A stretch of 64,000 nt of DNA from Streptomyces olivoverticillatus (GTDB taxonomy: Bacteria > Actinomycetota > Actinomycetes > Streptomycetales > Streptomycetaceae): the NCBI RefSeq assembly GCF_014203555.1, contig NZ_JACHJH010000006.1:186001-250000 (forward strand). The letters are read 5' to 3'. How positions within the stretch are numbered: the stretch's first letter is position 1; every line of letters begins with the position of its first letter. The notes below the pieces were generated by a model. The model was not told the DNA's origin, did no database searches, and was given only the letters and a program-made list of their open reading frames with translations. Made by a program: the position numbers and the translations under genes. Below, in pieces: positions 8,098-18,208 of the stretch.

Positions 8098-9243
8098 ATG
8101 TCGGCACCCAATAAGTCGTACGACCCTGTCGAGGTCGAGGCACTGAAACCGGAAGAGATCGAGCGCATGCGGGACGAGGCGCTCGCCGCCTTCGCCGCCG
8201 CGGGCGGTCTCGACGCGCTCCACGAGGCCAAGGTCGCGCACACCGGCCCCACCTCCCCGCTGTCCCTCGCCAACCGCGAGATCGGCGCGCTGCCCCCGCA
8301 GGCCAAGGCCGAAGCGGGCAAGCGCGTGGGCATGGCCCGCGGTGCCGTGAACAAGGCCCTCGCCGCCCGCCAAGCCGAGCTGGAGGCCGAGCGCGACGCC
8401 CGGGTGCTGGTCGAGGAGGCAGTGGACGTCACGCTGCCGCACGACCGCCTCCCGGCCGGCGCCCGGCACCCGCTCACCACGCTCTGCGAGCGCATCGAGG
8501 ACGTCTTCGTGGCCATGGGCTACGAGGTCGCCGAGGGCCCCGAGGTCGAGACGGAGTGGTTCAACTTCGACGCCCTGAACTTCGGCCCCGACCACCCGGC
8601 CCGCGCCATGCAGGACACCTTCTTCGTGCAGGGCAAGGCTGCTGCTGATAGCGGCTCCGCCGCGGGGTCGGCCGAGTCCGGCGTCGTCCTGCGCACCCAC
8701 ACCTCCCCGGTGCAGGTCCGCGCGATGCTCGACCGCGAGCCGCCCGTCTACGTGGTCTGCCCGGGCCGTGTCTACCGCACGGACGAGCTGGACGCGACCC
8801 ACACCCCGGTCTTCACCCAGGTCGAGCTCCTCGCCATCGACGAGGGCCTGACCATGGCCGACCTCAAGGGCACCATCGAGCACATGGTGCGCTCGCTGTT
8901 CGGCGAGGGGCTGACCACGCGGCTGCGCCCGAACTACTTCCCCTTCACCGAGCCCTCCGCCGAGCTGGACATGCAGTGCTATGTCTGCCGCGGCGAGTCG
9001 GCCGGCAACCCCGACCGTCCGTGCCGCACCTGCTCCAGCGAGGGCTGGATCGAGCTGGGCGGCTGCGGCATGGTCAACCCGCGGGTGCTGATCGCCGCGG
9101 GCATCGATCCGGAGAAGTACAGCGGCTTCGCCTTCGGGTTCGGCATCGAGCGACTGCTGATGTTCCGCCACAACGTCGAGGACATGCGAGACATGGTCGA
9201 AGGTGACGTGCGCTTCACCCGGCCGTTCGGGATGGAGATCTGA
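8098..9243 (+). CDS. pheS: Phenylalanine-tRNA ligase alpha subunit
   Basis: Catalytic alpha chain (381 residues) of the alpha2-beta2 PheRS that charges tRNA-Phe. An N-terminal coiled coil binds tRNA (about 15-110). The class II core has motif 1 ([34 protein letters not shown] region), motif 2 ([22 protein letters not shown]) and motif 3 ([14 protein letters not shown]). Residues about 180-195 carry a short Ala/Ser/Gly-rich insertion before [13 protein letters not shown]. The ATG at 8098 has only a weak GGAAGAG site. TAGACT near 8000 may be the -10 box. The stop shares one base with the pheT start. Confidence 0.97.
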   Translation: MSAPNKSYDPVEVEALKPEEIERMRDEALAAFAAAGGLDALHEAKVAHTGPTSPLSLANREIGALPPQAKAEAGKRVGMARGAVNKALAARQAELEAERDARVLVEEAVDVTLPHDRLPAGARHPLTTLCERIEDVFVAMGYEVAEGPEVETEWFNFDALNFGPDHPARAMQDTFFVQGKAAADSGSAAGSAESGVVLRTHTSPVQVRAMLDREPPVYVVCPGRVYRTDELDATHTPVFTQVELLAIDEGLTMADLKGTIEHMVRSLFGEGLTTRLRPNYFPFTEPSAELDMQCYVCRGESAGNPDRPCRTCSSEGWIELGGCGMVNPRVLIAAGIDPEKYSGFAFGFGIERLLMFRHNVEDMRDMVEGDVRFTRPFGMEI

Positions 9244-11753
9244 TGCGCGCCCCGCTTTCCTGGCTGCGGGAATACGTCGACCTGCCCGCGGGCGAGACCG
9301 GCCGTGACGTACAGGCCGAGCTCATCGCCGCAGGTCTCGAGGTCGAGCGCGTCGAGCAGCTCGGCACCGGCCTCACCGGACCCCTGGTCGTCGGCCAGGT
9401 CCTCACCATCGAAGAGCTCGAAGGCTTCCGCAAGCCGATCCGCTTCTGCACGGTCGACGTCGGGCAGGCCAACGGCACCGGCGAGCCGCAGGAGATCGTC
9501 TGCGGCGCCCGCAACTTCTCCGTCGGCGACAAGGTCGTCGTCGTGCTGCCCGGCGCCGTGCTCCCCGGCGACTTCGCCATCGCCGCCCGCAAGACCTACG
9601 GCAAGACCTCGCACGGCATGATCTGCTCGGGCGAAGAGCTCGGCATGGGCGACGACGGCACGCACGGCATCATCGTGCTCCCGCAGGAGTACGAGCCCGG
9701 CACCGACGCCATCGAGCTGCTGGAGCTCGTCGACGAGGTCCTGGACATCGCCGTCACCCCCGACCGCGGCTACTGCCTGTCCATGCGCGGCATCGCCCGC
9801 GAGCTGGCCACCGCCTACGGCCTGCCGCTGCGCGACCCGGCCCTGCTGGACGTCCCGGCGCCCAACAGCTACGGCTACCCCGTCCAGGTCGCCGACCCGG
9901 CCGCCTGCGACCGCTTCACCGCCCGCACGGTCACCGGCCTCGACGCCGAGGCGCGCTCCCCGATCTGGCTCCAGCGCCGCCTGCAGAAGGCGGGCATGCG
10001 CCCGGTCTCGCTCACCGTGGACATCACCAACTACGTGATGCTCGAGCTGGGCCAGCCGCTGCACGCCTACGACCGCACGCGCATCCAGGGCGCCATCGGC
10101 GTCCGCCGCGCCGAGCCCGGCGAGAAGCTCACCACCCTCGACGGCACCAAGCGCGTCCTGGACGCCGAGGACCTGGTCATCACCGACGACCGCGGCCCCA
10201 TCGGGCTCGCGGGCGTCATGGGCGGAGCCGAGACCGAGATCGCCGACCACGGGGCCGCCACGAGCTCCACCGAGGTCGTCATCGAGGCCGCGCACTTCGA
10301 CCCCATCGTCGTCGCCCGTGCCGCCCGCCGCCACAAGCTCTCCTCCGAGGCGGCCAAGCGCTTCGAGCGCGGCGTCGACCCGCAGGCGGCCTCCGCGGCC
10401 GCCCAGCGCACTGTCGACCTGCTGGTGCTGCTCGCGGGCGGCACCGCCGAGGCCGGAGTCACCGAGGTCGTCACCCCCAGCGGCCCGCACACCATCGCGA
10501 TGCGCGCCGACCACCCGGACCGTGTCGCCGGCGTCCGCTACGGCCGCGAGAGCGTCGTGCGCCGCCTGCAGCAGGTCGGCTGCGACGTCTACGGCCAGGA
10601 CGAGCTGATCGTCACCGTCCCCAGCTGGCGGCCCGACCTGACCGACCCCAACGACCTCGCCGAAGAGGTCATCCGGCTGGAGGGCTACGAGAACCTGCCC
10701 TCCACCCTGCCGCAGCCGCCCGCCGGGCGCGGCCTGACCGAGCGGCAGCGCCTGCACCGCCGCGTCGGCCGGGCACTGGCCGGGGCCGGCTACGTCGAGG
10801 CGCTCAACTACCCCTTCGTGGGCGACGAGGCCCTCAACCACCTGGGCCTGGAGGCCGACGACCCGCGCCGCACCGCCGTGCGCCTGGTCAACCCGCTCTC
10901 CGACACCGAGCCCGCGCTGCGCACCACCCTGCTGCCGGGGCTGTTCGCCGCCCTGCGCCGCAACGACGGCCGCGGTGAGCACGACCTGGCGCTCTTCGAG
11001 ACCGGCCTGGTCTTCCGGCCCACCGGTGACGAGGCCACCCCGGTCCGGCTGCCGGTCGACCGCCGCCCGACCGACGAGGAGATCGCCGCCCTCGACGCCG
11101 CGCTGCCCCGGCAGCCGCGCCGTGCCGCGGTGGTCCTCGCCGGCGCCCGCGAGCAGACCGGCTGGTGGGGCCAGGGCCGCCCGGCCACCTGGGCCGACGC
11201 CGTCGAGGCCGGCCGGACCGTGGCCCGCGAGGCGGGCGTCGAGCTGATCGTCCGCCAGGACCAGCACGCGCCGTACCACCCCGGCCGCTGCGCCGCGCTG
11301 CTCGCCGTGGTCGACGGCCAGGAGACGCTCGTCGGCAACGCGGGCGAGCTCCACCCGCGCGTCACCAAGGCGTTCGGCCTGCCCGAGCGCACCTGCGCGA
11401 TGGAGATCGAGCTGGACCTGCTGGAGCGGGCCCGCACGGGCGCCCTCCAGGCCCCGCACGTCTCCGCCTTCCCGGTGGCCACCCAGGACGTCGCGCTCGT
11501 CGTCGACGCCTCGGTCGCCGCGGCCGACGTCGAGGCCGCGCTCAAGGCCGGCGCCGGTGAACTGCTGGAATCGCTGCGCCTGTTCGACGTCTTCACCGGC
11601 GAACAGCTCGGCGAGGGCAAGAAGTCGCTGGCGTACGCGCTGCGCTTCCGCGCCGACGACCGCACCCTGACCGCCGAGGAGGCCTCGGCGGCCCGCGAGG
11701 CGGCGGTCCGCTCGGCCGTCGAGCGCACGGGCGCGGTGCTGCGCGGCGCATAG
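9243..11753 (+). CDS. pheT: Phenylalanine-tRNA ligase beta subunit
   Basis: Beta chain of 836 residues of PheRS. Domain order: tRNA-binding EMAP-like domain (about 40-155, [13 protein letters not shown]), B3/B4 editing domain that hydrolyses Tyr-tRNA-Phe (about 215-390), B5 DNA-binding-like domain (about 405-480), the inactive class II core-like domain, and the C-terminal ferredoxin-fold anticodon-binding domain (about 740-836, [12 protein letters not shown]). Length is normal. Its ATG overlaps the pheS TGA (TGATG), indicating coupled translation for stoichiometric subunits. Confidence 0.97.
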   Translation: MRAPLSWLREYVDLPAGETGRDVQAELIAAGLEVERVEQLGTGLTGPLVVGQVLTIEELEGFRKPIRFCTVDVGQANGTGEPQEIVCGARNFSVGDKVVVVLPGAVLPGDFAIAARKTYGKTSHGMICSGEELGMGDDGTHGIIVLPQEYEPGTDAIELLELVDEVLDIAVTPDRGYCLSMRGIARELATAYGLPLRDPALLDVPAPNSYGYPVQVADPAACDRFTARTVTGLDAEARSPIWLQRRLQKAGMRPVSLTVDITNYVMLELGQPLHAYDRTRIQGAIGVRRAEPGEKLTTLDGTKRVLDAEDLVITDDRGPIGLAGVMGGAETEIADHGAATSSTEVVIEAAHFDPIVVARAARRHKLSSEAAKRFERGVDPQAASAAAQRTVDLLVLLAGGTAEAGVTEVVTPSGPHTIAMRADHPDRVAGVRYGRESVVRRLQQVGCDVYGQDELIVTVPSWRPDLTDPNDLAEEVIRLEGYENLPSTLPQPPAGRGLTERQRLHRRVGRALAGAGYVEALNYPFVGDEALNHLGLEADDPRRTAVRLVNPLSDTEPALRTTLLPGLFAALRRNDGRGEHDLALFETGLVFRPTGDEATPVRLPVDRRPTDEEIAALDAALPRQPRRAAVVLAGAREQTGWWGQGRPATWADAVEAGRTVAREAGVELIVRQDQHAPYHPGRCAALLAVVDGQETLVGNAGELHPRVTKAFGLPERTCAMEIELDLLERARTGALQAPHVSAFPVATQDVALVVDASVAAADVEAALKAGAGELLESLRLFDVFTGEQLGEGKKSLAYALRFRADDRTLTAEEASAAREAAVRSAVERTGAVLRGA

Positions 11754-11785
11754 CACCGCACGGCAGCTGCGCCGTCCGCACAGGT

Positions 11786-11817
11786 GAGGGGCGCCCCGGA
11801 GATCCGGGGCGCCCCTC
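11786..11817 (+). terminator. Terminator after pheST
   Basis: A perfect 14-bp GC stem, GAGGGGCGCCCCGG (11786-11799) with its complement (11804-11817), loop AGAT. There is no T-tract, as is common in Streptomyces. It closes pheS-pheT. Confidence 0.85.
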
Positions 11818-11952
11818 GCGTCTGTCACGCGTGATGGCCGAGCACCACCCGAATATCACTCAATGGGTGGAATCGGGAGGTCGGGTCGTTACTTCGGCGT
11901 GAAGGCTCGGCAAGAATCGTGCGCGTCATTGCTGCTATGGGGGGCCGACGGC

Positions 11953-13134
11953 ATGATCCGTACAGGGGCGGTGCGCTGCCGGCGGAATCTGGTGTTGGCG
12001 CTTCCCGGACTCTGGGTGCTCGCCGTGGTCGTCTGGGAGCTGGTCAGCCCGCTCGGCACACAGTTCGTCGAACTGCTCGCCGCCGCGCCCGCGATCGCCT
12101 GTGCGGGCAGCGGCCGCCGCCAGTGCGTCGTGCTCGGCGGCGGCTGCGCGCTCTTCGCGCTCCTCCCGCTCGGCTCCGCCGGGCGCGCCGCCCCCGGCAC
12201 CCGGCTCGGCACCTGCTGCGCGATCCTTGCCGTCGTCGCCGCCAGCTACCTCACCTCCGGCCGCGGCCGCAGGCTCGCCCAGGAGCTGGAGCGGGTCAAG
12301 GAGATCGCGGCCACCGCACAGCACGCCCTGCTGCGCCCCGTGCCGCCCCGGCTGGGCGGCCTCACGCTCGCCGGCGGGCACCTGTCGGCGAGCGAAGGCG
12401 CCCTGGTCGGCGGCGATCTCTACGAGGCCCTGGCCACCCCGTACGGCGTGCGGGTCGTCATGGGCGACGTCCGCGGGCACGGGCTGCCCGCGCTCGGCAT
12501 CGTCGCCGCGCTCCTCGGCAGCTTCCGCGAAGCCGCCCACGACGAGAGCGAACTCCCCGGCGTGCTGCGCCGCCTGGAGCGCGCCCTGCACCGGCACCTC
12601 GGCGACGGGGCGTGCGGGGAAGCACAGCCGGAGCGGCAGTCGGCCGAGGAGTTCGCGACCGTGCTGCTGCTCGAAGTCCGCGAGGACGGCGAGGTCGTGG
12701 CGCTCAACTGCGGGCACCCCTGGCCGCACCGGCTCTCCGCCCTGGGCCACGGCCGCAGCAGCCGTGCCGTCGCCATGGCGCCCGGCGACCCCATGCCGCC
12801 GCTCGGGATGTTCCCGCTCCCCGCCGACACCCCACCGCTCGCCCTGGACCGGCTGCTGCCCGGCGAGGCTCTGGTGCTGCATACGGACGGCGCCGAGGAC
12901 GCCCGGGACGCGGCGGGGGAGTTCTTCCCGCTCACCGGGGTCCTCGCCGAGGCGGCCCATGGCCGGTCCGTCGTCCCCTCGGCCGTCGTCGAGCACGTCC
13001 GGGGCGCCCTGCTGAGGCACACCGGCGGCGTGCTCACCGACGACTTCGCCCTGCTGGCCCTGCGCAACGACCACCCGCGCTCGCCGGCCGCCATGGCCGC
13101 CCTGCCGCCCGTCCGTTCCTGCCTGCGCGAGTGA
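11953..13134 (+). CDS. Membrane PP2C/SpoIIE-type serine phosphatase
   Basis: Protein of 393 residues. The N-terminal ~100 residues hold three to four hydrophobic helices (LVLALPGLWVLAVVVW, FVELLAAAPAIA, and others). The cytoplasmic C-terminal part is a PPM/SpoIIE phosphatase with metal-binding acidic motifs GGDLYEAL, MGDVRGHG, HTDGAEDARD and LTDDFALL. Such enzymes dephosphorylate anti-sigma antagonist proteins in partner-switching modules, but no anti-sigma or antagonist gene is adjacent, so the target is unknown. Start ATG 11953 has a G-run about 8 bases upstream; longer in-frame starts exist (11863). Confidence 0.87.
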   Translation: MIRTGAVRCRRNLVLALPGLWVLAVVVWELVSPLGTQFVELLAAAPAIACAGSGRRQCVVLGGGCALFALLPLGSAGRAAPGTRLGTCCAILAVVAASYLTSGRGRRLAQELERVKEIAATAQHALLRPVPPRLGGLTLAGGHLSASEGALVGGDLYEALATPYGVRVVMGDVRGHGLPALGIVAALLGSFREAAHDESELPGVLRRLERALHRHLGDGACGEAQPERQSAEEFATVLLLEVREDGEVVALNCGHPWPHRLSALGHGRSSRAVAMAPGDPMPPLGMFPLPADTPPLALDRLLPGEALVLHTDGAEDARDAAGEFFPLTGVLAEAAHGRSVVPSAVVEHVRGALLRHTGGVLTDDFALLALRNDHPRSPAAMAALPPVRSCLRE

Positions 13135-13219
13135 ACGCCCGTCCGTCCGTGGCCCGTTCACACCCCGTGCGAATCGATCTCCACTACGCTGAGCCCACCG
13201 AGCGCATCGGAGGGCAGGG

Positions 13220-14557
13220 ATGGAGCCCAACACACTGCTCGACGCCATCCTGGACGAGGCGGGGATATCCCACGCCGGTCTGGCCGCCCACGTCAACGCG
13301 GCGGGCCGGGCCCGGGGGCTGGCGTTGCGCTACGAACACACCGCCGTCGCCCGCTGGTTGAAGGGTCAGCGCCCGCGCGGTCAGGTGCCCGACCTGATCT
13401 GCGAGGTCCTCGGCGAGCGGCTGCACCGCGCGCTGACCCTCGACGACATCGGGCTCGGCACCCCCGGCACCCCGCGGGTGCCCGGCACCCCGCTGTCCGG
13501 CTTCGTCGAGCGCGCCACCGCCCTGTGGCGCTCCGACGAGCAGCAGCGGGAGCACATCGTGCGCGCCCCCGCGGTCACCGGCACCCCCGCCGTCATCCCC
13601 GTGTGGGAGTGGGAGAACCCGCCCGAGGACGCCGACGTCTCCCGGCGCGGACTGACCCGGGTCTCGGCCGACGACATCGAGATGCTCCGCGCGGCCCGCG
13701 CCCACTACGAGCAGATGTACCGCAAGGCCGGGGGCATCGCGACCCGCGTCCGCGTCGTCGGTTTCCTCAACTCCGAGGCGGCGCCGCTGCTGCGCGGCGC
13801 CTACTCGGATGCCACCGGGCGCCAGCTGCACCGCGCCACCGGCGGCCTGGTGGCCGTCGCGGGCATCTGCGCCTACGACTCCGATGCGCACGGACTCGCC
13901 CAGCGCTACTTCCACCAGGCCCTGCGGCTGGCCAAGGCCAGCGGGGACCGGGGCCTGGGCGCGTATGTGATAGCCCTCCTCGTCAACCAGTCGCTCTTCA
14001 TGGGGGAGTACCGGCAGGCCGTCGCCTTCGCCGAATCCGCGCTCCGCGCCGCCGGCGCGCAGCTGACCCCGGCGCTCGCCGCCGACCTCTACGCCATGCA
14101 GGCCAAGGCATACGCCCGGCTCGGCGACGGCCAGGGCGCGCTCGGCTGCATCCGGCGCGCCGAAGCGGCCGCCGAACGCATCCACCGTGGCCAGGAGCCC
14201 GCCGAAACCGGCTACGTCCAGCCCGGCCTGGTGAACGTACAGGTGGCGGAGGCGCTGCTGAGCCTCGGCGACCTCGGACCCGCCCGTGAGCATGCGGACC
14301 GGGCCGTCGACACCCCCGCGCACGACCGGGGCCGTGTCCACCGGCTCGCCATGCTCACGCACATCGAGCTGCGTCAGGGAGACGCGGACAAGGCGGTGGC
14401 CACCGCACGGGAGATGACCGAGCAGGCGAGAGGCATGGAATCGCAGCGCTTACGGGACCGGCTCCGTGCGGTGCGCGAGCACCTGATCGAGAGTGGGTGC
14501 GCGGCCACGGCCGAGGCCGCCGAGATGATCGACGGGGCGCTGCGCGTGCCCTTGTGA
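13220..14557 (+). CDS. NsdA-like HTH/TPR regulatory protein
   Basis: Protein of 445 residues. The first ~75 residues resemble the helix-turn-helix of the Streptomyces NsdA family (LAAHVNAAGR, then EHTAVARWLKGQRPRG). A long helical region of tetratricopeptide-like repeats follows (about 200-430: FHQALRLAKASGDRG, AFAESALRAAG, AEALLSLGDLGPAREHADRAV). NsdA-type proteins repress sporulation and antibiotic production in S. coelicolor; whether this paralogue does so is inference. ATG 13220 has AGGGCAGGG upstream. It is followed closely by a NUDIX gene on the same strand. Confidence 0.75.
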   Translation: MEPNTLLDAILDEAGISHAGLAAHVNAAGRARGLALRYEHTAVARWLKGQRPRGQVPDLICEVLGERLHRALTLDDIGLGTPGTPRVPGTPLSGFVERATALWRSDEQQREHIVRAPAVTGTPAVIPVWEWENPPEDADVSRRGLTRVSADDIEMLRAARAHYEQMYRKAGGIATRVRVVGFLNSEAAPLLRGAYSDATGRQLHRATGGLVAVAGICAYDSDAHGLAQRYFHQALRLAKASGDRGLGAYVIALLVNQSLFMGEYRQAVAFAESALRAAGAQLTPALAADLYAMQAKAYARLGDGQGALGCIRRAEAAAERIHRGQEPAETGYVQPGLVNVQVAEALLSLGDLGPAREHADRAVDTPAHDRGRVHRLAMLTHIELRQGDADKAVATAREMTEQARGMESQRLRDRLRAVREHLIESGCAATAEAAEMIDGALRVPL

Positions 14558-14615
14558 GGAGTGTCGTGAGGACAGCGCCCGGGAGGTGGCCACCTCGGCG
14601 GAAGGTGGCAGACAC

Positions 14616-15146
14616 GTGCGTTGGAAGAATCTCAAGGAACTGACGGTCTACGAGAACCGCTGGTTCCAAGTCAATCTCGCGGATGTCGAACTCCCCGACG
14701 GCCGTCACCTCGACCACTTCCTCATCAGGCTGCGGCCCGTCGCCGTGGCCACGGTGGTCAACGCGGCCAACGAGGTGCTGCTGCTCTGGCGGCACCGTTT
14801 CATCACCGACAACTGGGGCTGGGAGCTGGCCGCGGGCGTCGTCGAGGACGGCGAGGACATCGCCTTCGCGGCGGCCCGCGAGATGGAGGAGGAGACCGGC
14901 TGGCGGCCGGGGCCGCTCAAGCACCTGATGTCCGTCGAGCCGTCCAACGGCCTCACCGACGCCCGGCACCACATCTACTGGTCGGATGAGGCGGAGTACA
15001 TCGGTGACCCGGAGGACGGCTTCGAGTCGGACCGGCGCGAGTGGGTGCCGCTGAAGCTGGTGCCCGACCTGATCGCCCGCGGCGAGGTGCCGGCCGCCAA
15101 CATGGCGGCGGCGCTGCTGCTCCTGCACCACATCCGGCTCGGCTGA
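14616..15146 (+). CDS. NUDIX hydrolase
   Basis: Hydrolase of nucleoside-diphosphate-linked compounds, 176 residues from GTG 14616 (GAAGG ten bases upstream) or 186 from GTG 14586. The Nudix box is complete: GVVEDGEDIAFAAAREMEEE followed by TGW. The context (YENRWFQVNLADVELPDG, LKHLMSVEPSNGLTDARHHIYW) resembles ADP-ribose pyrophosphatase-like members rather than MutT. The substrate cannot be assigned from sequence. Confidence 0.88.
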   Translation: MRWKNLKELTVYENRWFQVNLADVELPDGRHLDHFLIRLRPVAVATVVNAANEVLLLWRHRFITDNWGWELAAGVVEDGEDIAFAAAREMEEETGWRPGPLKHLMSVEPSNGLTDARHHIYWSDEAEYIGDPEDGFESDRREWVPLKLVPDLIARGEVPAANMAAALLLLHHIRLG

Positions 15147-15169
15147 CGGGCCCGGAGGACAGGGCGCGC

Positions 15170-15427
15170 TCACCGTCCCGAGGCCTGCCAGACGGCGACC
15201 GCGAGGCCGGCCAGGCCGGTGAGCGCGGCAAGTGACGCCAAGGGCCATTTGCCGTGCTCCAGGGCCCGCAACCGCTCCTCGACCTCGGTGAGGTCGCGCT
15301 CGGCCTGGTCGCTGCGCTGGGTGAGGAGGGCGAGGTGGCCGTCGATGCGGACGACGCCGACGTCGAGGCTGCGCCTGAGCTCCGCGAGCTCGGCCGCCTT
15401 CGCGGCGTGCTCGGGATGGATGGTCAC
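15170..15427 (-). CDS. Small coiled-coil tail-anchored membrane protein
   Basis: Hypothetical protein of 85 residues with GTG start at 15427 and GGAAGGGG eight bases upstream. Residues about 10-58 are charged with heptad Leu spacing (LAELRRSLDV, LTEVEERLRALEHG), predicted coiled coil. Residues about 62-81 form one hydrophobic helix (LASLAALTGLAGLAVAVW), giving a tail-anchor topology. No family is recognised. It converges on the NUDIX gene with a 23-bp gap. Confidence 0.7.
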   Translation of the reverse strand: MTIHPEHAAKAAELAELRRSLDVGVVRIDGHLALLTQRSDQAERDLTEVEERLRALEHGKWPLASLAALTGLAGLAVAVWQASGR

Positions 15428-15556
15428 GGTCCGTACCCCTTCCGGAAGAATCTCCGCGTGTTTGCGTAACGAGGCGAGTCAACCGCGTGGGCGGGCGGGG
15501 CGGGAGCGTGTGCGGAGGGTATCTGCGGGTCAGTGGCGCACACCCCGTGCGAACGA

Positions 15557-15588
15557 CGGCCCCCGGCGCGGAAGAGCGCCGGGGGCCG
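15557..15588 (-). terminator. Terminator downstream of the 3-hydroxybutyryl-CoA dehydrogenase gene
   Basis: A perfect 13-bp stem CGGCCCCCGGCGC (15557-15569) with its complement (15576-15588), loop of 6. It sits 16 bp beyond the stop of the minus-strand gene. Confidence 0.8.
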
Positions 15589-15604
15589 GTCGGGGAAAAG
15601 CAGG

Positions 15605-16474
15605 TCAGTAGGTGTAGAAACCCGACCCGGTCTTGCGGCCGAGGCGGCCTGCGTCGACCATCCGCTGCAGCAGCGGGGGAGCGGCGTACAGCGGTTCCTT
15701 GTACTCCGCGTACATGCTGTCGGCGACCGAGGCGACCGTGTCGAGGCCGATCAGGTCGGCGAGCTTGAGCGGGCCCATGGGGTGGGCGCAGCCCATCTCC
15801 ATGCCGTTGTCGATGTCCTCGCGGCTGGCGATGCCCGACTCGAACATCCGGATGGCGGAGAGCAGGTAGGGGATCAGCAGGGCGTTGACGACGAAGCCGG
15901 AGCGGTCCTGGGCCCGGATGGCGTGCTTGCCCAGGACCTTGCCGACCAGCGCCTGGGCGCGCTTGATCGTCTCCTCGCCGGTGGTGAGCGCCGGGATCAG
16001 CTCGACGAGCTCCTGCACCGGGGCCGGGTTGAAGAAGTGGATGCCGATGACCCGGTCCGGGCGGGAGGTCGCCACGGCCAGCTTCACCAGCGGGATGGAA
16101 GAGGTGTTGGAGGCCAGGATGGCGTCCGGGCGGGTGACCACCTGGTCGAGCACCTGGAAGATCTCGGTCTTGACCTGCTCGTTCTCGACGACCGCCTCGA
16201 TGACCAGGTCCCGGTCGGCGAATTCGCCGAGGTCCGTGGTGAAGCTCAGGCGCGCCAGGGTCGCATCGCGCTCCTCCTCGGTCATCTTGCCGCGCTCGGC
16301 GGCCTTGCCCAGGGAGTTGGTCAGCCGGGTGCGGCCCAGCTCCAGGGCCTCACCGGTGGTCTCCGCGACCTTGACGTCCAGGCCGGAGCGGGCGCACACC
16401 TCCGCGATGCCCGCGCCCATCTGGCCGCAGCCCACCACCCCGACGCGTGCCACGTCTGCCACAGTGTCCGTCAC
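15605..16474 (-). CDS. 3-hydroxybutyryl-CoA dehydrogenase
   Basis: NAD(P)-dependent 3-hydroxyacyl-CoA dehydrogenase of 289 residues. It interconverts acetoacetyl-CoA and 3-hydroxybutyryl-CoA in butyrate/ethylmalonyl-CoA metabolism or beta-oxidation. A Rossmann motif (GVVGCGQMGAGIAEV, residues about 11-25) opens the N-domain; the active-site stretch VIGIHFFNPAP follows, with the family signature DRSGFVVNALLIPYL. The C-terminal helical domain includes NGMEMGCAHPMGPLKLADLIGLD. GTG start at 16474 with GAAAGG upstream. Monofunctional, with normal Hbd/PaaH length. Confidence 0.93.
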   Translation of the reverse strand: MTDTVADVARVGVVGCGQMGAGIAEVCARSGLDVKVAETTGEALELGRTRLTNSLGKAAERGKMTEEERDATLARLSFTTDLGEFADRDLVIEAVVENEQVKTEIFQVLDQVVTRPDAILASNTSSIPLVKLAVATSRPDRVIGIHFFNPAPVQELVELIPALTTGEETIKRAQALVGKVLGKHAIRAQDRSGFVVNALLIPYLLSAIRMFESGIASREDIDNGMEMGCAHPMGPLKLADLIGLDTVASVADSMYAEYKEPLYAAPPLLQRMVDAGRLGRKTGSGFYTY

Positions 16475-16647
16475 ATCGTGCCTTTCGCTGATCTTCGTCG
16501 ACCGGCGGGAGGCCGAAGGTCGTCCGGCTGCCGCCTTGGGAAAAGACGTTACTCCGCGCGGCGGGGTGCCCGGCGGGCCGGGGCGGGCATGCTGTGCGCA
16601 GACGGTGCACCCGTTGCGACGGGACGACAGCGAGAGGGGGCCCGCAT

Positions 16648-17892
16648 ATGGGGCGTATGGGTCGAAGGTCGTTCACCGTGGCCTCCGTGGCCTCCGTGGC
16701 GGGTGTGCTGGCCACCGGTGAAGCGGCCGCGCAGACAGTGGCCGAAAAAGGCGCCCATGACCGGAAGCGAGAATTCCGCGGCATGTGGGCGGCCACGGTG
16801 GTCAACGTCGACTGGCCCTCACGACCGGGCCTGCCCCCCGATCGGCAACGCGCCGAGCTGCTCGGGCTGTTCGACACCGCCGTGGCCCGCCGGCTCAACG
16901 CCGTGCTGCTGCAGATCCGCCCGACGGCGGACGCCTTCTGGCCCTCGCCGTACGAGCCCTGGTCGGAGTACCTGACCGGCACTCAGGGGCGCTCGCCCGG
17001 CTGGGATCCGCTGGCCTTCGCGGTGCGCGAGGCCCACCGGCGCCGGCTGCAGCTGCACGGCTGGTTCAACCCGTACCGGGTGGCCAATCACACTGACCCC
17101 ACGCGGCTCACCCCGACCCACCCGGCGCGCAGACACCCGGACTGGGTGCTGCCCTACGGCGGCAAGCTCTACTACAACCCCGGCCTGCCCCAGGTCCGTC
17201 GCTTCGTCCAGGACGCCATCCTGGACGCCGTCCGGCGCTACGACCTCGACGGCGTGCACTTCGACGACTACTTCTACCCCTACCCCGTCGCCGGGCAGAC
17301 CTTCGACGACACCGCGGCCTACGAGCGCTACGGCAAGGGCTTCCCCGACCGCGCGGCATGGCGGCGCGACAACATCGACCTTCTGGTGAGGGAGACGGGG
17401 GAGCGCATCAAGAGGTGCAGACGGGAGGTGCGGTTCGGCATCAGCCCGTTCGCCGTCTGGCGCAACGCCGACACCGACCCCCGCGGCTCGGACACCCGGG
17501 CCGGGGTGCAGACCTACGACGACCTGTACGCCGACACCCGCAAGTGGGCCCGCGAGGGATGGATCGACTACATCGTCCCGCAGTGCTACTGGCACCTCGG
17601 CTTCGCCCCGGCCGACTACGCCAAGCTGGTGCCCTGGTGGGCACAGACGGTCCACGGCACGAAGACGCAGCTCTACATCGGTGAAGCCCTCTACCGCGCG
17701 GGCGATCCGGCACAGCCCTCCCCCTGGCAGGACCCCGCCGAGCTCTCGCGGCACCTCACGCTCTGCCACGAGCACCCGGAGGTCCTGGGGAATGTCTATT
17801 TCTCGGCCAAGCAGGTGGTCGCGGACCCCATCGGGGCGATGGCGCGCGTGGTGAAGGACCACTACCCCCACCGCGCACGCCCGCCGCGCTGA
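16648..17892 (+). CDS. Secreted GHL10/DUF187-type glycoside hydrolase-like protein
   Basis: Exported (beta/alpha)8-barrel protein of 414 residues related to GHL10 (B. subtilis YngK-like). The N-terminus has a twin-arginine signal (GRRSFTVASVASVAGVL) cleaved near AAAQT. Conserved features include the start strand FRGMWAATVVNVDWPS, LQIRPTADAFWPS, HGWFNPYRV and the acidic cluster DGVHFDDYFYPYP, the likely catalytic region. The family is thought to act on polysaccharides or peptidoglycan-like glycans, but the substrate is unknown. ATG 16648; an in-frame TTG further up is not supported by a ribosome-binding site. Confidence 0.88.
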   Translation: MGRMGRRSFTVASVASVAGVLATGEAAAQTVAEKGAHDRKREFRGMWAATVVNVDWPSRPGLPPDRQRAELLGLFDTAVARRLNAVLLQIRPTADAFWPSPYEPWSEYLTGTQGRSPGWDPLAFAVREAHRRRLQLHGWFNPYRVANHTDPTRLTPTHPARRHPDWVLPYGGKLYYNPGLPQVRRFVQDAILDAVRRYDLDGVHFDDYFYPYPVAGQTFDDTAAYERYGKGFPDRAAWRRDNIDLLVRETGERIKRCRREVRFGISPFAVWRNADTDPRGSDTRAGVQTYDDLYADTRKWAREGWIDYIVPQCYWHLGFAPADYAKLVPWWAQTVHGTKTQLYIGEALYRAGDPAQPSPWQDPAELSRHLTLCHEHPEVLGNVYFSAKQVVADPIGAMARVVKDHYPHRARPPR

Positions 17893-17913
17893 GCCGTGCG
17901 GCCACCGGGGCCG

Positions 17914-18114
17914 CTATGCGTTGCCGGTGGCCTTGCGGTGGTCCACCACGGAGTCGGGGCCGGGAGACATGACCGTCTCGTGGCCGTTCTCCGCACGGAC
18001 ACGGTACGGCGGTGTGCCGTTGGGGCCCAGCACCTCCACGATCTCCACGACGTGGTCCTCCTTGCCGACCACTCTGCCGTGCACAACCAACCGGTCGCCC
18101 TTGCTCGCATGCAT
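17914..18114 (-). CDS. DUF1918 domain protein
   Basis: Small protein of 66 residues starting MHASKGDRLVVHG, with VEIVEVLGPNGTPPYRVR in the middle and HETVMSPGPD near the end. This is the complete DUF1918 fold, a small SH3-like barrel of unknown function common in actinobacteria. GGAAGG lies about 12 bases before the ATG. A TAGGCT hexamer on the minus strand near 18170 could be its -10 box. Confidence 0.85.
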   Translation of the reverse strand: MHASKGDRLVVHGRVVGKEDHVVEIVEVLGPNGTPPYRVRAENGHETVMSPGPDSVVDHRKATGNA

Positions 18115-18208
18115 CGACGGTGACCCTTCCGTTCGAGAGGGGACAGGTGCCTCGGACGCTCCCAGCCTAGGGTGACCGCCGGTATATGGCACGCGCAACG
18201 TACGAGCC

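Noticed and set aside
15147-15169. Terminator between the NUDIX and coiled-coil genes
   Set aside because: No stem of useful length is visible in the 23-bp gap.
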